A stretch of 64,000 nt of DNA. It comes from Pirellulales bacterium. GTDB lineage: Bacteria > Planctomycetota > Planctomycetia > Pirellulales > Lacipirellulaceae. Both the position numbers and the translations under genes were made by a program. The notes below the pieces were generated by a model, which ran no database searches, was not told the origin of the DNA, and saw only the letters and a list, made by a program, of their open reading frames with translations. The stretch lies in NCBI GenBank assembly GCA_028279215.1, contig JANQOF010000026.1, positions 186,001-250,000 on the forward strand, read 5' to 3'. Positions 37,819-46,615 of this stretch are shown in pieces; position 1 is the stretch's first letter; the number at the start of each line of letters is the position of its first letter.

Positions 37819-40800
37819 CTAAACTTCCACCTCGATTACTTCCTCCAAGATTTCCCTCTCCACGCCGGCCATCTGCTCGTAATAGTGCCAACGATCGTCG
37901 ATGTCGCGTTGCGCCAGACCGAACAGATACTCCGCATGATCTGGATTGGTACGGGCAAGCATCGCGAATCGCGCCTCGGCCATCGCCAGGTCCTTAAACG
38001 GCTTCACCGGTTTGCGACTATCCAAGTGGAATGGCTGCTTGCCGGTTTGGGCTTCACGCGGATCGTAACGGAACAGCGGCCAGAAACCGGTCTGCACGAC
38101 GTCCTTTTGGTGCGTCATCGACGTTTCCATGTTAATGCCGTGGGCAATGCAGTGACTGTACGCCAAGATGAGCGATGGCCCGGGATACGATTCGGCCTCG
38201 CGGAACGCCTTGAGCGTTTGATTCGGATTGGCGCCCATCGCCACCTGCGCGACGTAAACGTTGCCGTACGACACGGCGAGCATTCCCAGGTCTTTCTTGC
38301 GGGCCGGCTTGCCAGCGGCGGCGAACTTGGCGACTGCCGCACGTGGTGTGGCCTTCGACATCTGGCCACCCGTATTGGAGTAAACGCCGGTGTCGAGCAC
38401 CAAAATGTTCACGTCGCGGCCGGTGGTAAGGATGTGGTCGAGCCCGCCAAAACCTATGTCGTACGCCCAACCATCGCCGCCGACGATCCAGACGCTGCGA
38501 TTGACCAGCACGTCCGCGATGGCCGACAGCTTCTTGGCATCGGGATGATCGCTATCGGCCAGTCGCGTGCGGAGCATCGCAATCCGCTCGCGCTGAGTGG
38601 CGATCTCCGCTTCGCCGTCGAGTGGTGCCTCGATCAACTCAGCTACCAAGTCGTCGCCCACGGTGCCCGCCACCTGGCGTAGCAAGTGTTCGGCGAAATC
38701 TCGCTTTTGGTCGATAGCAAGGCGGAGACCAAGCCCGAACTCGGCGGTGTCCTCAAACAGCGAATTATTCCAAGTGGGCCCCCTGCCCTCTGAGTCTTGA
38801 CACCACGGCGTAGTAGGTAGGTTGCCGCCGTAGATTGAGGAGCAACCCGTCGCGTTGCCAATCATCGCGCGGTCGCCAAATAGTTGACTCATCAGTTTCA
38901 GGTACGGCGTCTCGCCGCAGCCCGAGCAAGCGCCAGAGAACTCGAACAACGGCTCGAGCAACTGCGAGCCTTTCACCGTGTCGATCTTCGCTTGCGTGCG
39001 GTCGACCTCGGGCAAGCTCAAGAAGTAATCGAAGTTGGCGCGCTCTTGCTCGAGGTGCGAAAGCTTCGGCTCCATGTTGATCGCCTTGTGCTTGACCACT
39101 TCTTTGCTCTTCGCTGGGCAAACATCGACGCACACTCCGCAACCGGTGCAATCGTCGGGCGCCACTTGAATGGTCGCCACATGATCGACTAGTTCTTTGC
39201 CTTTCCACCTCTGCGTTTGAAATCCGTCGGGCGCTCCGTTGAGCGAAGCCGCCGGGTACGCCTTCGAACGAATCGCCGCGTGGGGGCATACAAGTGCACA
39301 CAGCCCACACTGGATGCAGATTTCGGAGTCCCAGATGGGAATCTCCTGCGCGATACTCCGTTTCTCGATGCGGGCAGTACCGGTGGGGAACGTACCGTCG
39401 ACCGGCATTGCGCTGACAGGTAACAAATCGCCAAGACCAGCGACCAACATTGATGTGACTCGACCAACAAAGTCGGAACCGTTGCTGGCAACGAGCGCCT
39501 CGCGTTGCCTGGTGCTGGTAGCCGAGTCGGGTACCGCGACCTCGTCGAGCGCGCTGAGCGCGCCGTCGACTGCCGCGTAGTTTCGCCGCAGTACCGATTC
39601 GCCGCGCGTGCCATACGTCTTCTTGATCGCCGCCTTGATCTGCTCGATCGCCTGATCGCCTGGCAACAGGTTAGCCAGCGAGAAGAAGCAGGTCTGCATG
39701 ATAGTGTTGATCCGCGATCCCATTTCGGCCTCGCGGGCGACTCGATACGCGTCGACCACATAGAACTTCAATTGCTTCTCGATGATCTGCTGCTGGACCT
39801 CTCGCGGCAACCGATCCCACACTTCTTCTGGTCCGTAGGGGCTATTAAGCAAGAACGTGGCCCCTGGTTCCGCGACTTTGAGCATATCGATTCGCGAGAG
39901 GAAACTGAACTGGTGACACGCGACGAAGTTGGCGCGCTCGATTAAGTAGGTGGAGTTGATCGGCCGAGGACTAAATCGCAGGTGAGAAACGGTGACCGAT
40001 CCCGACTTCTTGGAGTCGTATACAAAGTAGCCTTGCGCGAATTGGTCAGTGTTCTCGCCGATGATCTTTACTGAGTTCTTGCTCGCACCCACGGTTCCGT
40101 CGCTGCCCAGCCCGTAGAATACCGCCCGCATTACGTCGTCTGGCTCAGTGGAAAACTCGGGGTCCCACTTCAGGCTTAGATTCGTGACATCGTCTACGAT
40201 CCCGATCGTGAAGTGGCGTTTGGGTTGCTCGGCTTTCAATTCCTCGAAAATGCGAGCCACCATGGCCGGCGTAAACTCTTTGGACGAAAGGCCATAACGC
40301 CCACCGATGACTCGCGGCATGCGGGAAAATCGATCATCTTCGGCCAGCGCCGTGACAACGTCCTGGTAAAGCGGCTCGCCAATCGCGCCGGGTTCCTTTG
40401 TACGGTCCAAAACGGCGATCGACTCAACCGTTGCAGGAATCGCGTCGAGAAAGGCCGCGACGTCGAATGGCCGATACAAACGAACTTTGACCAGCCCCAG
40501 TTTTTCGCCACCGCCGTTAAGCCGCTCGATCGCTTCCTCTGCGGCGCCGGTGCCGGAGCCCATCATCACGATCACCCGGTCGGCATCCTTGGCGCCAACG
40601 TAGTCGAACAAGCCGTAGTGTCGCCCCGTTAGATCGCCGAAGCGTTGCATTGTCTCGCGAACGATGTCGGGCAGGGCAAGGTAAAACGGGTTGGCGGCCT
40701 CGCGCGCTTGAAAGAACACATCGGGGTTCTGAGCCGAACCACGCAGCACAGGCCGATCCGGATTCATGGCCCGCTCACGATGCTCATGAATCAACTCGTA

Positions 40801-41400
40801 GTCGGTCAGCGCCACGATGTCGTCGTCGGAGAGTTGGGCAATCTTGTTGACTTCGTGCGAGGTACGGAATCCGTCGAAGAAATGCACAAACGGCACGCGC
40901 GACTTGAGCGTCGCGGCCTGAGAAATCATCGCCAGGTCGTGCACCTCCTGCACCGACCCCGACGCCAACATGGCCCAGCCTGCCTGGCGAACCGCCATCA
41001 CATCGCTGTGGTCGCCAAAAATCGAGAGCGCGTGCGTGGCGAGCGATCTGGCCGATATGTGAAAAACCGTCGGCGTGAGTTCGCCGGCGATCTTGTACAT
41101 GTTGGGGATCATCAACAGCAGGCCCTGCGACGCGGTAAACGTCGTAGAGAGCGCGCCCGCCTGCAGGGCCCCATGCACGGCGCCCGCCGCGCCGGCCTCG
41201 CTCTGCATTTCTATCACGTCGGGAACCACGCCAAACAGATTCTTGCGCTCGCGGGCCGACCACGCATCCGCGAACTCACCCATGGGAGATGCAGGCGTGA
41301 TAGGGTAGATCGCAATGACTTCGTTGGTCATGTGAGCGACGCGGGCCGCCGCTTCATTTCCATCGACTGTTACAAAAGTTGCCGAGTTCACCGGTCGCAA
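37819..41400 (-). CDS. nifJ: Pyruvate:ferredoxin (flavodoxin) oxidoreductase
   Basis: NifJ decarboxylates pyruvate to acetyl-CoA and reduces ferredoxin or flavodoxin. The 1193 residues carry all fused domains in order: domain I ('ATFVTVDGNEAAARVAHMTN' with 'AIYPITPASPMGEFADAW'), the gamma-like region, and two 4Fe-4S clusters ('CIQCGLCALVCPHA' near residue 692 and 'CTGCGVCVDVCPAKSKE'). The thiamine-diphosphate domain follows with 'CSGCGETPY' and 'GGDGWAYDIGFGGLDH'. Length is full for the homodimeric type. The DHOD-like gene follows after 2 bp. In an organism otherwise likely aerobic or facultative, this enzyme would feed both acetyl-CoA and low-potential electrons to the adjacent PHA and Nfn genes. 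Confidence 0.96.
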   Translation of the reverse strand: MRPVNSATFVTVDGNEAAARVAHMTNEVIAIYPITPASPMGEFADAWSARERKNLFGVVPDVIEMQSEAGAAGAVHGALQAGALSTTFTASQGLLLMIPNMYKIAGELTPTVFHISARSLATHALSIFGDHSDVMAVRQAGWAMLASGSVQEVHDLAMISQAATLKSRVPFVHFFDGFRTSHEVNKIAQLSDDDIVALTDYELIHEHRERAMNPDRPVLRGSAQNPDVFFQAREAANPFYLALPDIVRETMQRFGDLTGRHYGLFDYVGAKDADRVIVMMGSGTGAAEEAIERLNGGGEKLGLVKVRLYRPFDVAAFLDAIPATVESIAVLDRTKEPGAIGEPLYQDVVTALAEDDRFSRMPRVIGGRYGLSSKEFTPAMVARIFEELKAEQPKRHFTIGIVDDVTNLSLKWDPEFSTEPDDVMRAVFYGLGSDGTVGASKNSVKIIGENTDQFAQGYFVYDSKKSGSVTVSHLRFSPRPINSTYLIERANFVACHQFSFLSRIDMLKVAEPGATFLLNSPYGPEEVWDRLPREVQQQIIEKQLKFYVVDAYRVAREAEMGSRINTIMQTCFFSLANLLPGDQAIEQIKAAIKKTYGTRGESVLRRNYAAVDGALSALDEVAVPDSATSTRQREALVASNGSDFVGRVTSMLVAGLGDLLPVSAMPVDGTFPTGTARIEKRSIAQEIPIWDSEICIQCGLCALVCPHAAIRSKAYPAASLNGAPDGFQTQRWKGKELVDHVATIQVAPDDCTGCGVCVDVCPAKSKEVVKHKAINMEPKLSHLEQERANFDYFLSLPEVDRTQAKIDTVKGSQLLEPLFEFSGACSGCGETPYLKLMSQLFGDRAMIGNATGCSSIYGGNLPTTPWCQDSEGRGPTWNNSLFEDTAEFGLGLRLAIDQKRDFAEHLLRQVAGTVGDDLVAELIEAPLDGEAEIATQRERIAMLRTRLADSDHPDAKKLSAIADVLVNRSVWIVGGDGWAYDIGFGGLDHILTTGRDVNILVLDTGVYSNTGGQMSKATPRAAVAKFAAAGKPARKKDLGMLAVSYGNVYVAQVAMGANPNQTLKAFREAESYPGPSLILAYSHCIAHGINMETSMTHQKDVVQTGFWPLFRYDPREAQTGKQPFHLDSRKPVKPFKDLAMAEARFAMLARTNPDHAEYLFGLAQRDIDDRWHYYEQMAGVEREILEEVIEVEV

Positions 41401-41485
41401 CTCCTTGATCCGTCGTTGTATTCGTAGTTGCCCGGCACGACATCGTGGGCAGCAACAAGCGTATTTCGCGTCAAGACTCCTTGTA

Positions 41486-41550
41486 CGGGAGGCACAGCCT
41501 GCTTAGAGGTCGGCCAGGCAGAGGTATTTGGACGACCGCTGTGCCTCCCG
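41486..41550. terminator. Long inverted repeat between phasin and nifJ genes
   Basis: CGGGAGGCACAGC (41486-41498) pairs perfectly with GCTGTGCCTCCCG (41538-41550), a 13-bp stem with a 39-nt loop. It lies 14 bp downstream of the phasin stop on the minus strand and about 85 bp upstream of nifJ. It could terminate phasin transcription or serve as an operator for nifJ. There is no clear U tract. Confidence 0.5.
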
Positions 41551-41564
41551 ATTTCGCACTCTGT

Positions 41565-41996
41565 CTACTTACCAACTTTCGTTGTCAGCTCACTCCATTT
41601 GTTGACAGCCTCCTGGAACTCGTTCATTTGGGTCTCCGAGATCTCCCGCATGCATTCGAACGTCTTGCGGAACAATTGCTCGGTTCTGGCTCGCAACTCT
41701 TCTGGATTGCTCGATTCGGTCATGCGTAGCGCCTCTTCGAGCGATTCAAGTCCTGCTTGATACTGGCGATCGAGGGCATCCCGATGCTTCCTGGCCAGAT
41801 CCGAAACAGTGGCGACCCATTGGTGTTGGAAGTCGCGCACCTTCTCCATCCAAGCCGCCTGCGGTGTGGGAAATCCGGGCCACATCACTCCCCACTGCCG
41901 CAACATTTCTTGCTGCATCTTCAGGCTCGATTCGGCAGCCATGCGAAAGTTCTTGAATACGTCGTCATACACATTCGCTACGGTATCGGTAGTCAT
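41565..41996 (-). CDS. phaP: Phasin-family granule-associated protein
   Basis: Phasins coat PHA granules and control their size. The 143-residue protein is all-helical and amphipathic ('VYDDVFKNFRMAAESSLKMQ', 'DLARKHRDALDRQYQAGLES') with no signal or membrane segment. Its N-terminal 95 residues align by eye with the N-terminal domain of the phasin-SDR fusion nearby (for example 'AAESSLKMQQEMLRQW' against 'AANQNLKLQSQLLYDW'). An AAGGAGG-type site precedes the ATG. It is divergent from phaR with a TGC-N3-GCA palindrome between, a common regulator/target arrangement. Confidence 0.8.
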   Translation of the reverse strand: MTTDTVANVYDDVFKNFRMAAESSLKMQQEMLRQWGVMWPGFPTPQAAWMEKVRDFQHQWVATVSDLARKHRDALDRQYQAGLESLEEALRMTESSNPEELRARTEQLFRKTFECMREISETQMNEFQEAVNKWSELTTKVGK

Positions 41997-42030
41997 AGCA
42001 CTACCTCCTTTCTAGTTCGTGTTGTCCGAT

Positions 42031-42043
42031 GTTGCACGGCAAC
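42031..42043. promoter_or_regulatory. Candidate PhaR operator upstream of the phasin gene
   Basis: GTTGCACGGCAAC is a perfect palindrome with 5-bp arms, containing TGC-N3-GCA. PhaR proteins of other bacteria bind TGC/GCA-type repeats upstream of phasin genes. The site is 35 bp before the phasin start and within the divergent phasin-phaR region. A second GC-rich symmetric element, GTTAGCATGCACAAC, lies near 42095-42110. The match is visual only. Confidence 0.4.
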
Positions 42044-42228
42044 GTCGCCAGTGCATCCGATCCTTCATTCCCAGTCTGCTCCGTCGCTCTTGTTAGCATG
42101 CACAACTCCATTTCACGCACCTGGCATAAAATTAATCGCCCGCTCACGCTCCTGATTCGAGGCACAGTTGTTACAATGGTCGAGTACCTTCAAGTGAATT
42201 CAAGTTGGAGTGGTCGATAACCTGACAC

Positions 42229-42729
42229 ATGTCTGTTGAACGTGTTCACATCAAGCGATATCCCAATCGCCGTTACTACGCGCGGCAATTGAGCAAGTAC
42301 GTGTCGTTGAATGAAATCGAGGACATGATCCAAGCCGGTCAAACGATCGAGGTGCACGACAGTCAATCGGGTGAAGATCTGACGCGATCGGTGCTCGCTC
42401 AAATCATCGTCGAACGCCATCCCGACAAGATGGAACTCTTCCCCACGGACATGCTCCATTTCATCTTGCGTTCGAACGACGCGATGTCGAGTTTCTTGCG
42501 GGACTATTTCCGACATTCGATTACCTATCTCGAGTATCTCCACCGGCACGGCGGCAGTCCGTCGCTCGTCAATCAACCAACCCACTGGCTTAAAGCCTGG
42601 CTCGATTGCCTTACTCCCAACACCACTGAGGATGCCGCTGCCGACTCAACCAGCAGCGACGATCCTCTGGTCGAGCGGGTGAACCAACTCGACCAACGAC
42701 TGCGCCATCTCGAATCACGAAACGATTGA
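42229..42729 (+). CDS. phaR: Polyhydroxyalkanoate synthesis repressor
   Basis: PhaR senses free PHA or hydroxybutyrate and represses phasin and its own synthesis until granules form. The 166-residue protein starts with the conserved DNA-binding domain 'VHIKRYPNRRYYARQLSKYV' and 'EIEDMIQAGQTIEVHDSQSG'. The central 'VLAQIIVERHPDKMELFPTD' and 'MLHFILRSNDAMSSFLRDYF' match the PHB-accumulation regulatory domain. A low-complexity acidic tail ends in a short coiled coil ('VERVNQLDQRLRHLESRND'). It is divergent from phasin and converges with the phasin-SDR gene. Confidence 0.93.
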   Translation: MSVERVHIKRYPNRRYYARQLSKYVSLNEIEDMIQAGQTIEVHDSQSGEDLTRSVLAQIIVERHPDKMELFPTDMLHFILRSNDAMSSFLRDYFRHSITYLEYLHRHGGSPSLVNQPTHWLKAWLDCLTPNTTEDAAADSTSSDDPLVERVNQLDQRLRHLESRND

Positions 42730-42758
42730 TTTCGCTACGAGATGACCTCCATCCAGTT

Positions 42759-43991
42759 CTACGCTGGCGGATGCCATCCCGCGTCCGCCCACAGCTCGCC
42801 GCTGACCGCCGAATTGGAGATCATGAAGCAAACCGCGTCCGCAATCTCCTCCGGGCGAATCAGCCGGCGAAGCTGCGTAAATGGCAACACGTACTTGTCC
42901 AGGAACTCGTCGCCCAATGCCCGAGCCATTGGTGTATCGGTGAAGCCAGGATGGATGATGCCGCAACGGACGCCATGGAAAATGGCCTCCTTCATCAACG
43001 TGGCGGCGCCACCCTCCAGCCCCGCCTTGGCAACGGCGTAAGAGATTTGGCCTTTGTTGCCTTGCGACGACACCGATCCTAGGAACACTACGGCGCCTTC
43101 CATCTCCTCGGCCGGTTCCCACTTCTTCAGCCCACGCCGACGACGATCCTCAGCAATCCGGGCAACCATCTCGACGGCCCAATAAATGGGTGCGATCAGG
43201 TTCACTTCCGTGACCTTGCGAAAGTCGTCAATGGGGTACAACGATGCCTTACCGGTCTCTTTGTCCAAACGAACCGACAGAGCATCACGCGTGATGCCGG
43301 CGGCCGGAACACAGATCCGCACTAGCCCGTGACGGGCTGCTGCGTCGTCGAACACCTTGGCGCGGAACTCCGCGTTGCTGGTGTCGCCAATCACGGCGTC
43401 CGCCACGTCGCGACCGGTCTGCTCGTTGATAGCGCTGGCGGTATGGTGCACCTGGTCGTTTAGGTCGACCATCACAACCGCACGCGCGCCACGAGCGGCC
43501 AAGTCCCGCGCAACTGCGGCACCAATGCCGCTGGCTGCACCGGTTACTACCGCTACACGTTGAGCAATATTCATGACGTGACCTCTGTCGGATACAGGAA
43601 CGACTTGCGTCGGCTCGCTCGTTGGCTCCTCCAATACTTCTTGATAACGAGGAGATGCGACGACCGGGCGTTCAACGGCCGGAGACGAAGGACTGGCGCT
43701 CAGAGAACGCATCTGTGGCCAGAGCGTCTCGAAGGACTTGATTGCAGCGTCGAACTGCTGGTCGATCACCTCCTGCTGGCCCTTAGCCAGGTTCATGACC
43801 ACGTCTGCCCAACCTTGCTGCATCTGGCGCAAGGGATTGAGCAACGACAGCGGTTCGCCCTCAGATCGATGCCAGACGCGGGTCCAGTCGTAGAGTAGCT
43901 GGCTTTGTAGCTTGAGATTCTGATTCGCCGCCCTTCGAAACGTATCGAACAGTTCGGCGTACGCAGAAGGTTGTTTGGTCTGCTTGGCCAT
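42759..43991 (-). CDS. Phasin-SDR fusion: granule-targeted acetoacetyl-CoA reductase-like protein
   Basis: The ATG at 43991 follows CAGGAGG and gives 410 residues. Residues 1-95 are a phasin-like helical domain, paralogous to phaP next door ('YAELFDTFRRAANQNLKLQS'). A Ser/Pro linker covers about 96-138. From 'MNIAQRVAVVTGAASGIGAA' (Met140) the rest is a short-chain dehydrogenase with TGxxxGIG, a 'CVPAAGI' region, 'GSVSSQGNKGQISYAVAKAG' (Ser, Tyr, Lys triad) and a C-terminal 'SGELWADAGWHPPA'. Met140 (ATG at 43574) itself has AGAGGTC 5-6 nt upstream, so a free SDR could also be made. The fusion suggests that 3-ketoacyl-CoA reduction is tied to the granule surface. The reading frame is continuous. 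Confidence 0.85.
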   Translation of the reverse strand: MAKQTKQPSAYAELFDTFRRAANQNLKLQSQLLYDWTRVWHRSEGEPLSLLNPLRQMQQGWADVVMNLAKGQQEVIDQQFDAAIKSFETLWPQMRSLSASPSSPAVERPVVASPRYQEVLEEPTSEPTQVVPVSDRGHVMNIAQRVAVVTGAASGIGAAVARDLAARGARAVVMVDLNDQVHHTASAINEQTGRDVADAVIGDTSNAEFRAKVFDDAAARHGLVRICVPAAGITRDALSVRLDKETGKASLYPIDDFRKVTEVNLIAPIYWAVEMVARIAEDRRRRGLKKWEPAEEMEGAVVFLGSVSSQGNKGQISYAVAKAGLEGGAATLMKEAIFHGVRCGIIHPGFTDTPMARALGDEFLDKYVLPFTQLRRLIRPEEIADAVCFMISNSAVSGELWADAGWHPPA

Positions 43992-44255
43992 TGCAGTCCT
44001 CCTGTTGGTTCGGCGTTGAGTAGACATCCCCTCTGCCGACCCGAGTTGAAAAGCAAACGTCGTGCCCGCCCGCCGAGAACTACACACTTGTGTATGGCGA
44101 AATGCTGCAAGTGCGTGATTGCCTAGGCCTTTTGGCTCAACAGGTTATGTCCTGCCGACCGTGGAATCTGCTGGTGGGTCGCTGGGTGTCGATTCATCGG
44201 TACAGGAACGCACGATCGGGTGTGCATAAACGCCCACTTCGAGCCGAAGAGTGGG

Positions 44256-45686
44256 TCACCAAACGCCTGTTTCCAGGTACTGGTGTATCGATTTTGCCGC
44301 CGTCCGCCCAGCACCCATCGCCAAAATGACGGTAGCGGCACCACTTACGATGTCGCCGCCGGCAAACACCCCCCGGCGGCTCGTGCGGAGCGTTTGATCG
44401 TCGGCAACAATGTAACCCCATTTGTTGGTATCGAGCCCTGGCGTCGACGCTTGCACCAACGGGTTCGCGCCGGTGCCAATGGCGATCACCGCCACGTCGA
44501 TCGGCATGACGAACTCGGATCCCTCAATCGGCACTGGCCGCCGCCGCCCCGAATCGTCCGGTTCACCCAGTTCCATCTTTATGAGCTGGACGCCCGTCAG
44601 ATAACCTTCGTCGTTGCCGAGGAACTCAATTGGGTTGTGGAGATTCATGAATTGGACGCCTTCGTCGCGCGCATGGTGAACCTCCTCGGTGCGGGCTGGC
44701 ATCTCCTCTTCGCCGCGGCGATAAACAATGTAGGCGTTCTTGGCTCCCAATCGCAGCGCGGAACGGACAGCATCCATGGCGGTATTTCCGCCACCCATCA
44801 CGGCCACGTTCCGGTCGCGGCACTCGTAAATGGGCGAGTCAGAATGTTCCGTATCGTACGCCTTCATCAGATTCACGCGGGTGAGGAACTCGTTAGCCGA
44901 GTAAACGCCGCCCAGGTGCTCGCCTGGCAGGTTCATGAACCTAGGCAATCCGGCCCCCGTGGCGATGAACACGGCTTCATAGCCCTCTTCGTCGAACAGC
45001 TCGTCCATGGTCACCGTCTTACCTACAACCACGTTGGTTTCAAACTCAACGCCCATGCGTCGCAGATTCTCGACTTCGCCTCGGACGATTTCCTTCGGCA
45101 ACCGAAACTCGGGGATTCCATACACGAGCACGCCGCCAATCTCGTGTAGGGCTTCGAGCACGGTGACGTCGTGGCCCTTGAGTGTTAGATCGCCGGCGCA
45201 ACTCAAGCCGGCCGGCCCGCTACCAACAACGGCCACCTTCTTGCCGGTCGCGGGCGCCCGCTCCGGTAAGCCAACTTGTCCGGTCGCTCGTTCGTAATCG
45301 GCAACAAATCGTTCGAGGTGCCCAATCGCCAACGGGGCGAATCGCTTTGACAGGATGCACGCACCTTCGCACTGATTTTCTTGTGGACAAACTCGGCCGG
45401 TCACGGCGGGTAGCACGTTGTCTTCGCGAATCTTCGCCGCAGCGTCCAAGTAGTTCCCTTCGAGCACCAGATCGACAAACTCCCGAACCTGCACGCCCAC
45501 TGGGCACCCGTGCATGCACTTAGGATCCGTACAGGACAAACATCGTTGGGCTTCTTTCTCAGCGAGCGCGGATTCGAAGCCAAGATTCACCTCGTCGAAG
45601 TTGCAGGCCCGCTCTTGCGCATCACGTTCGGGCATCTCCTGCCGTGGTACCTTCGTCCGCTCTTTGGGAGGAAGTCGTTCAGCCAT
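44256..45686 (-). CDS. nfnB: NADPH-dependent Nfn large subunit / glutamate synthase small-chain-like flavoprotein
   Basis: The ATG at 45686 ('MAERLPPKERTKVPRQEMPE') yields 476 residues; the longer ORF is a shadow leader. N-terminal Cys motifs for 4Fe-4S clusters are 'CLSCTDPKCMHGCPVGV' and 'GRVCPQENQCEGACIL'. Two dinucleotide folds follow, 'VAVVGSGPAGLSCAGDL' and 'NVAVMGGGNTAMDAVRS', and a final FAD segment 'GVFAGGDIVSGAATVILAMG'. This is the GltD/NfnB family. Because an NfnA-type gene with an iron-sulfur tail lies 38 bp upstream, the pair is best read as ferredoxin:NADP+ transhydrogenase rather than glutamate synthase; no gltB is present. Confidence 0.88.
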   Translation of the reverse strand: MAERLPPKERTKVPRQEMPERDAQERACNFDEVNLGFESALAEKEAQRCLSCTDPKCMHGCPVGVQVREFVDLVLEGNYLDAAAKIREDNVLPAVTGRVCPQENQCEGACILSKRFAPLAIGHLERFVADYERATGQVGLPERAPATGKKVAVVGSGPAGLSCAGDLTLKGHDVTVLEALHEIGGVLVYGIPEFRLPKEIVRGEVENLRRMGVEFETNVVVGKTVTMDELFDEEGYEAVFIATGAGLPRFMNLPGEHLGGVYSANEFLTRVNLMKAYDTEHSDSPIYECRDRNVAVMGGGNTAMDAVRSALRLGAKNAYIVYRRGEEEMPARTEEVHHARDEGVQFMNLHNPIEFLGNDEGYLTGVQLIKMELGEPDDSGRRRPVPIEGSEFVMPIDVAVIAIGTGANPLVQASTPGLDTNKWGYIVADDQTLRTSRRGVFAGGDIVSGAATVILAMGAGRTAAKSIHQYLETGVW

Positions 45687-45724
45687 GACGTTGCCTATCG
45701 GTTGGGTATTGGATGAGGGCCAAT

Positions 45725-46615
45725 TTATGGAGCTTGCACGTCGGGGCCAACGTCTGGGTGCTGTAGTCGCAACTGGCAACAATGCTCGCTCGTGAGTTCG
45801 AGTTGCTCGAGCGCTCCACGCTCGTGGCGCCGATACATCGTGTTTCTCTGCGCTAGGATCGTGAAATCGACATCGTGGGCGTCGAACTCGGGACCGTCGA
45901 CGCAGGCAAACTTGCTCTGCCCGCCGACAAGCACCCGGCAGCCACCACACATGCCAGTTCCGTCGACCATGATGGGATTCAGGCTGACGATCGTGGATAT
46001 GTCGCGGGGTCGAGTTACGTCCGCGATTGCCTGCATCATGGGGATTGGCCCGATGGCCAGGACATGATCGATATTGCGTCCTTCCTCTAACAACGACTGC
46101 AACTTCTGTGTGACGAAGCCTCGCTCGCCGTAGCTGCCGTCGTCGGTCATGAAGTACAACTCGTCGGTCGTTGCGCCCATTTCTTGCTCCAAGATCAGAA
46201 TATCCTTGGTCCGTGCTCCGACGATTCCGATGACGTGGTTGCCCGCCCGCTTCAAGGCCACGGCGGTTGGGTAGGCAATGGCGGTTCCAACTCCGCCTCC
46301 CACCACGACGACCGTGCCAAAGTTCCGAATATCGGACGGTTGGCCCAAGGGCCCCACCACGTCGGCAATCGTTTCACCGGGCTGGAGCATGTTGAGGAGT
46401 TTGGTGGTCTTACCGACACCTTGGACGATGAGTGTGATTGTGCCGTCATCTTCGTCGGAGTCGGCGATGGTCAGCGGGATTCGTTCGCCGAATTCCGCGT
46501 CCACGCGAACGATGACAAATTGGCCCGCTTGGCGTCGGCGGGCAATCCGCGGAGCGCCAACACGGATGAGCCTGATATCTGGTGCCAGTGTCCGAGCCTC
46601 GGTTACCACAAACAT
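45725..46615 (-). CDS. nfnA: NfnA-type ferredoxin-NADP+ reductase subunit
   Basis: The 296 residues show an FNR-like FAD domain ('GQFVIVRVDAEFGERIPLTI'), an NAD(P) domain ('VVVVGGGVGTAIAYPTAVAL', 'HVLAIGPIPMMQAI') and a C-terminal 2Fe-2S site, 'GTGMCGGCRV' with 'FACVDGPEFD'. This is the NfnA/SudB layout. With NfnB it would couple NADH and reduced ferredoxin to NADP+ reduction (or the reverse) by flavin-based electron bifurcation. The C-terminal 45 residues after 'MYRRHERGALEQ' are less conserved. Nothing else in the window would consume the ferredoxin produced by NifJ. Confidence 0.87.
   Translation of the reverse strand: MFVVTEARTLAPDIRLIRVGAPRIARRRQAGQFVIVRVDAEFGERIPLTIADSDEDDGTITLIVQGVGKTTKLLNMLQPGETIADVVGPLGQPSDIRNFGTVVVVGGGVGTAIAYPTAVALKRAGNHVIGIVGARTKDILILEQEMGATTDELYFMTDDGSYGERGFVTQKLQSLLEEGRNIDHVLAIGPIPMMQAIADVTRPRDISTIVSLNPIMVDGTGMCGGCRVLVGGQSKFACVDGPEFDAHDVDFTILAQRNTMYRRHERGALEQLELTSEHCCQLRLQHPDVGPDVQAP

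Noticed and set aside
37885-38682. 265-residue plus-strand ORF
   Set aside because: Antisense to nifJ.
42759-43991. Two separate genes joined by a missed frameshift
   Set aside because: The frame is continuous through a natural Ser/Pro linker and both parts keep normal codon use, so a fusion is the simpler reading, with an internal start as an option.
44220-45149. 309-residue plus-strand ORF
   Set aside because: Antisense to nfnB; no signal, motif or ribosome site.
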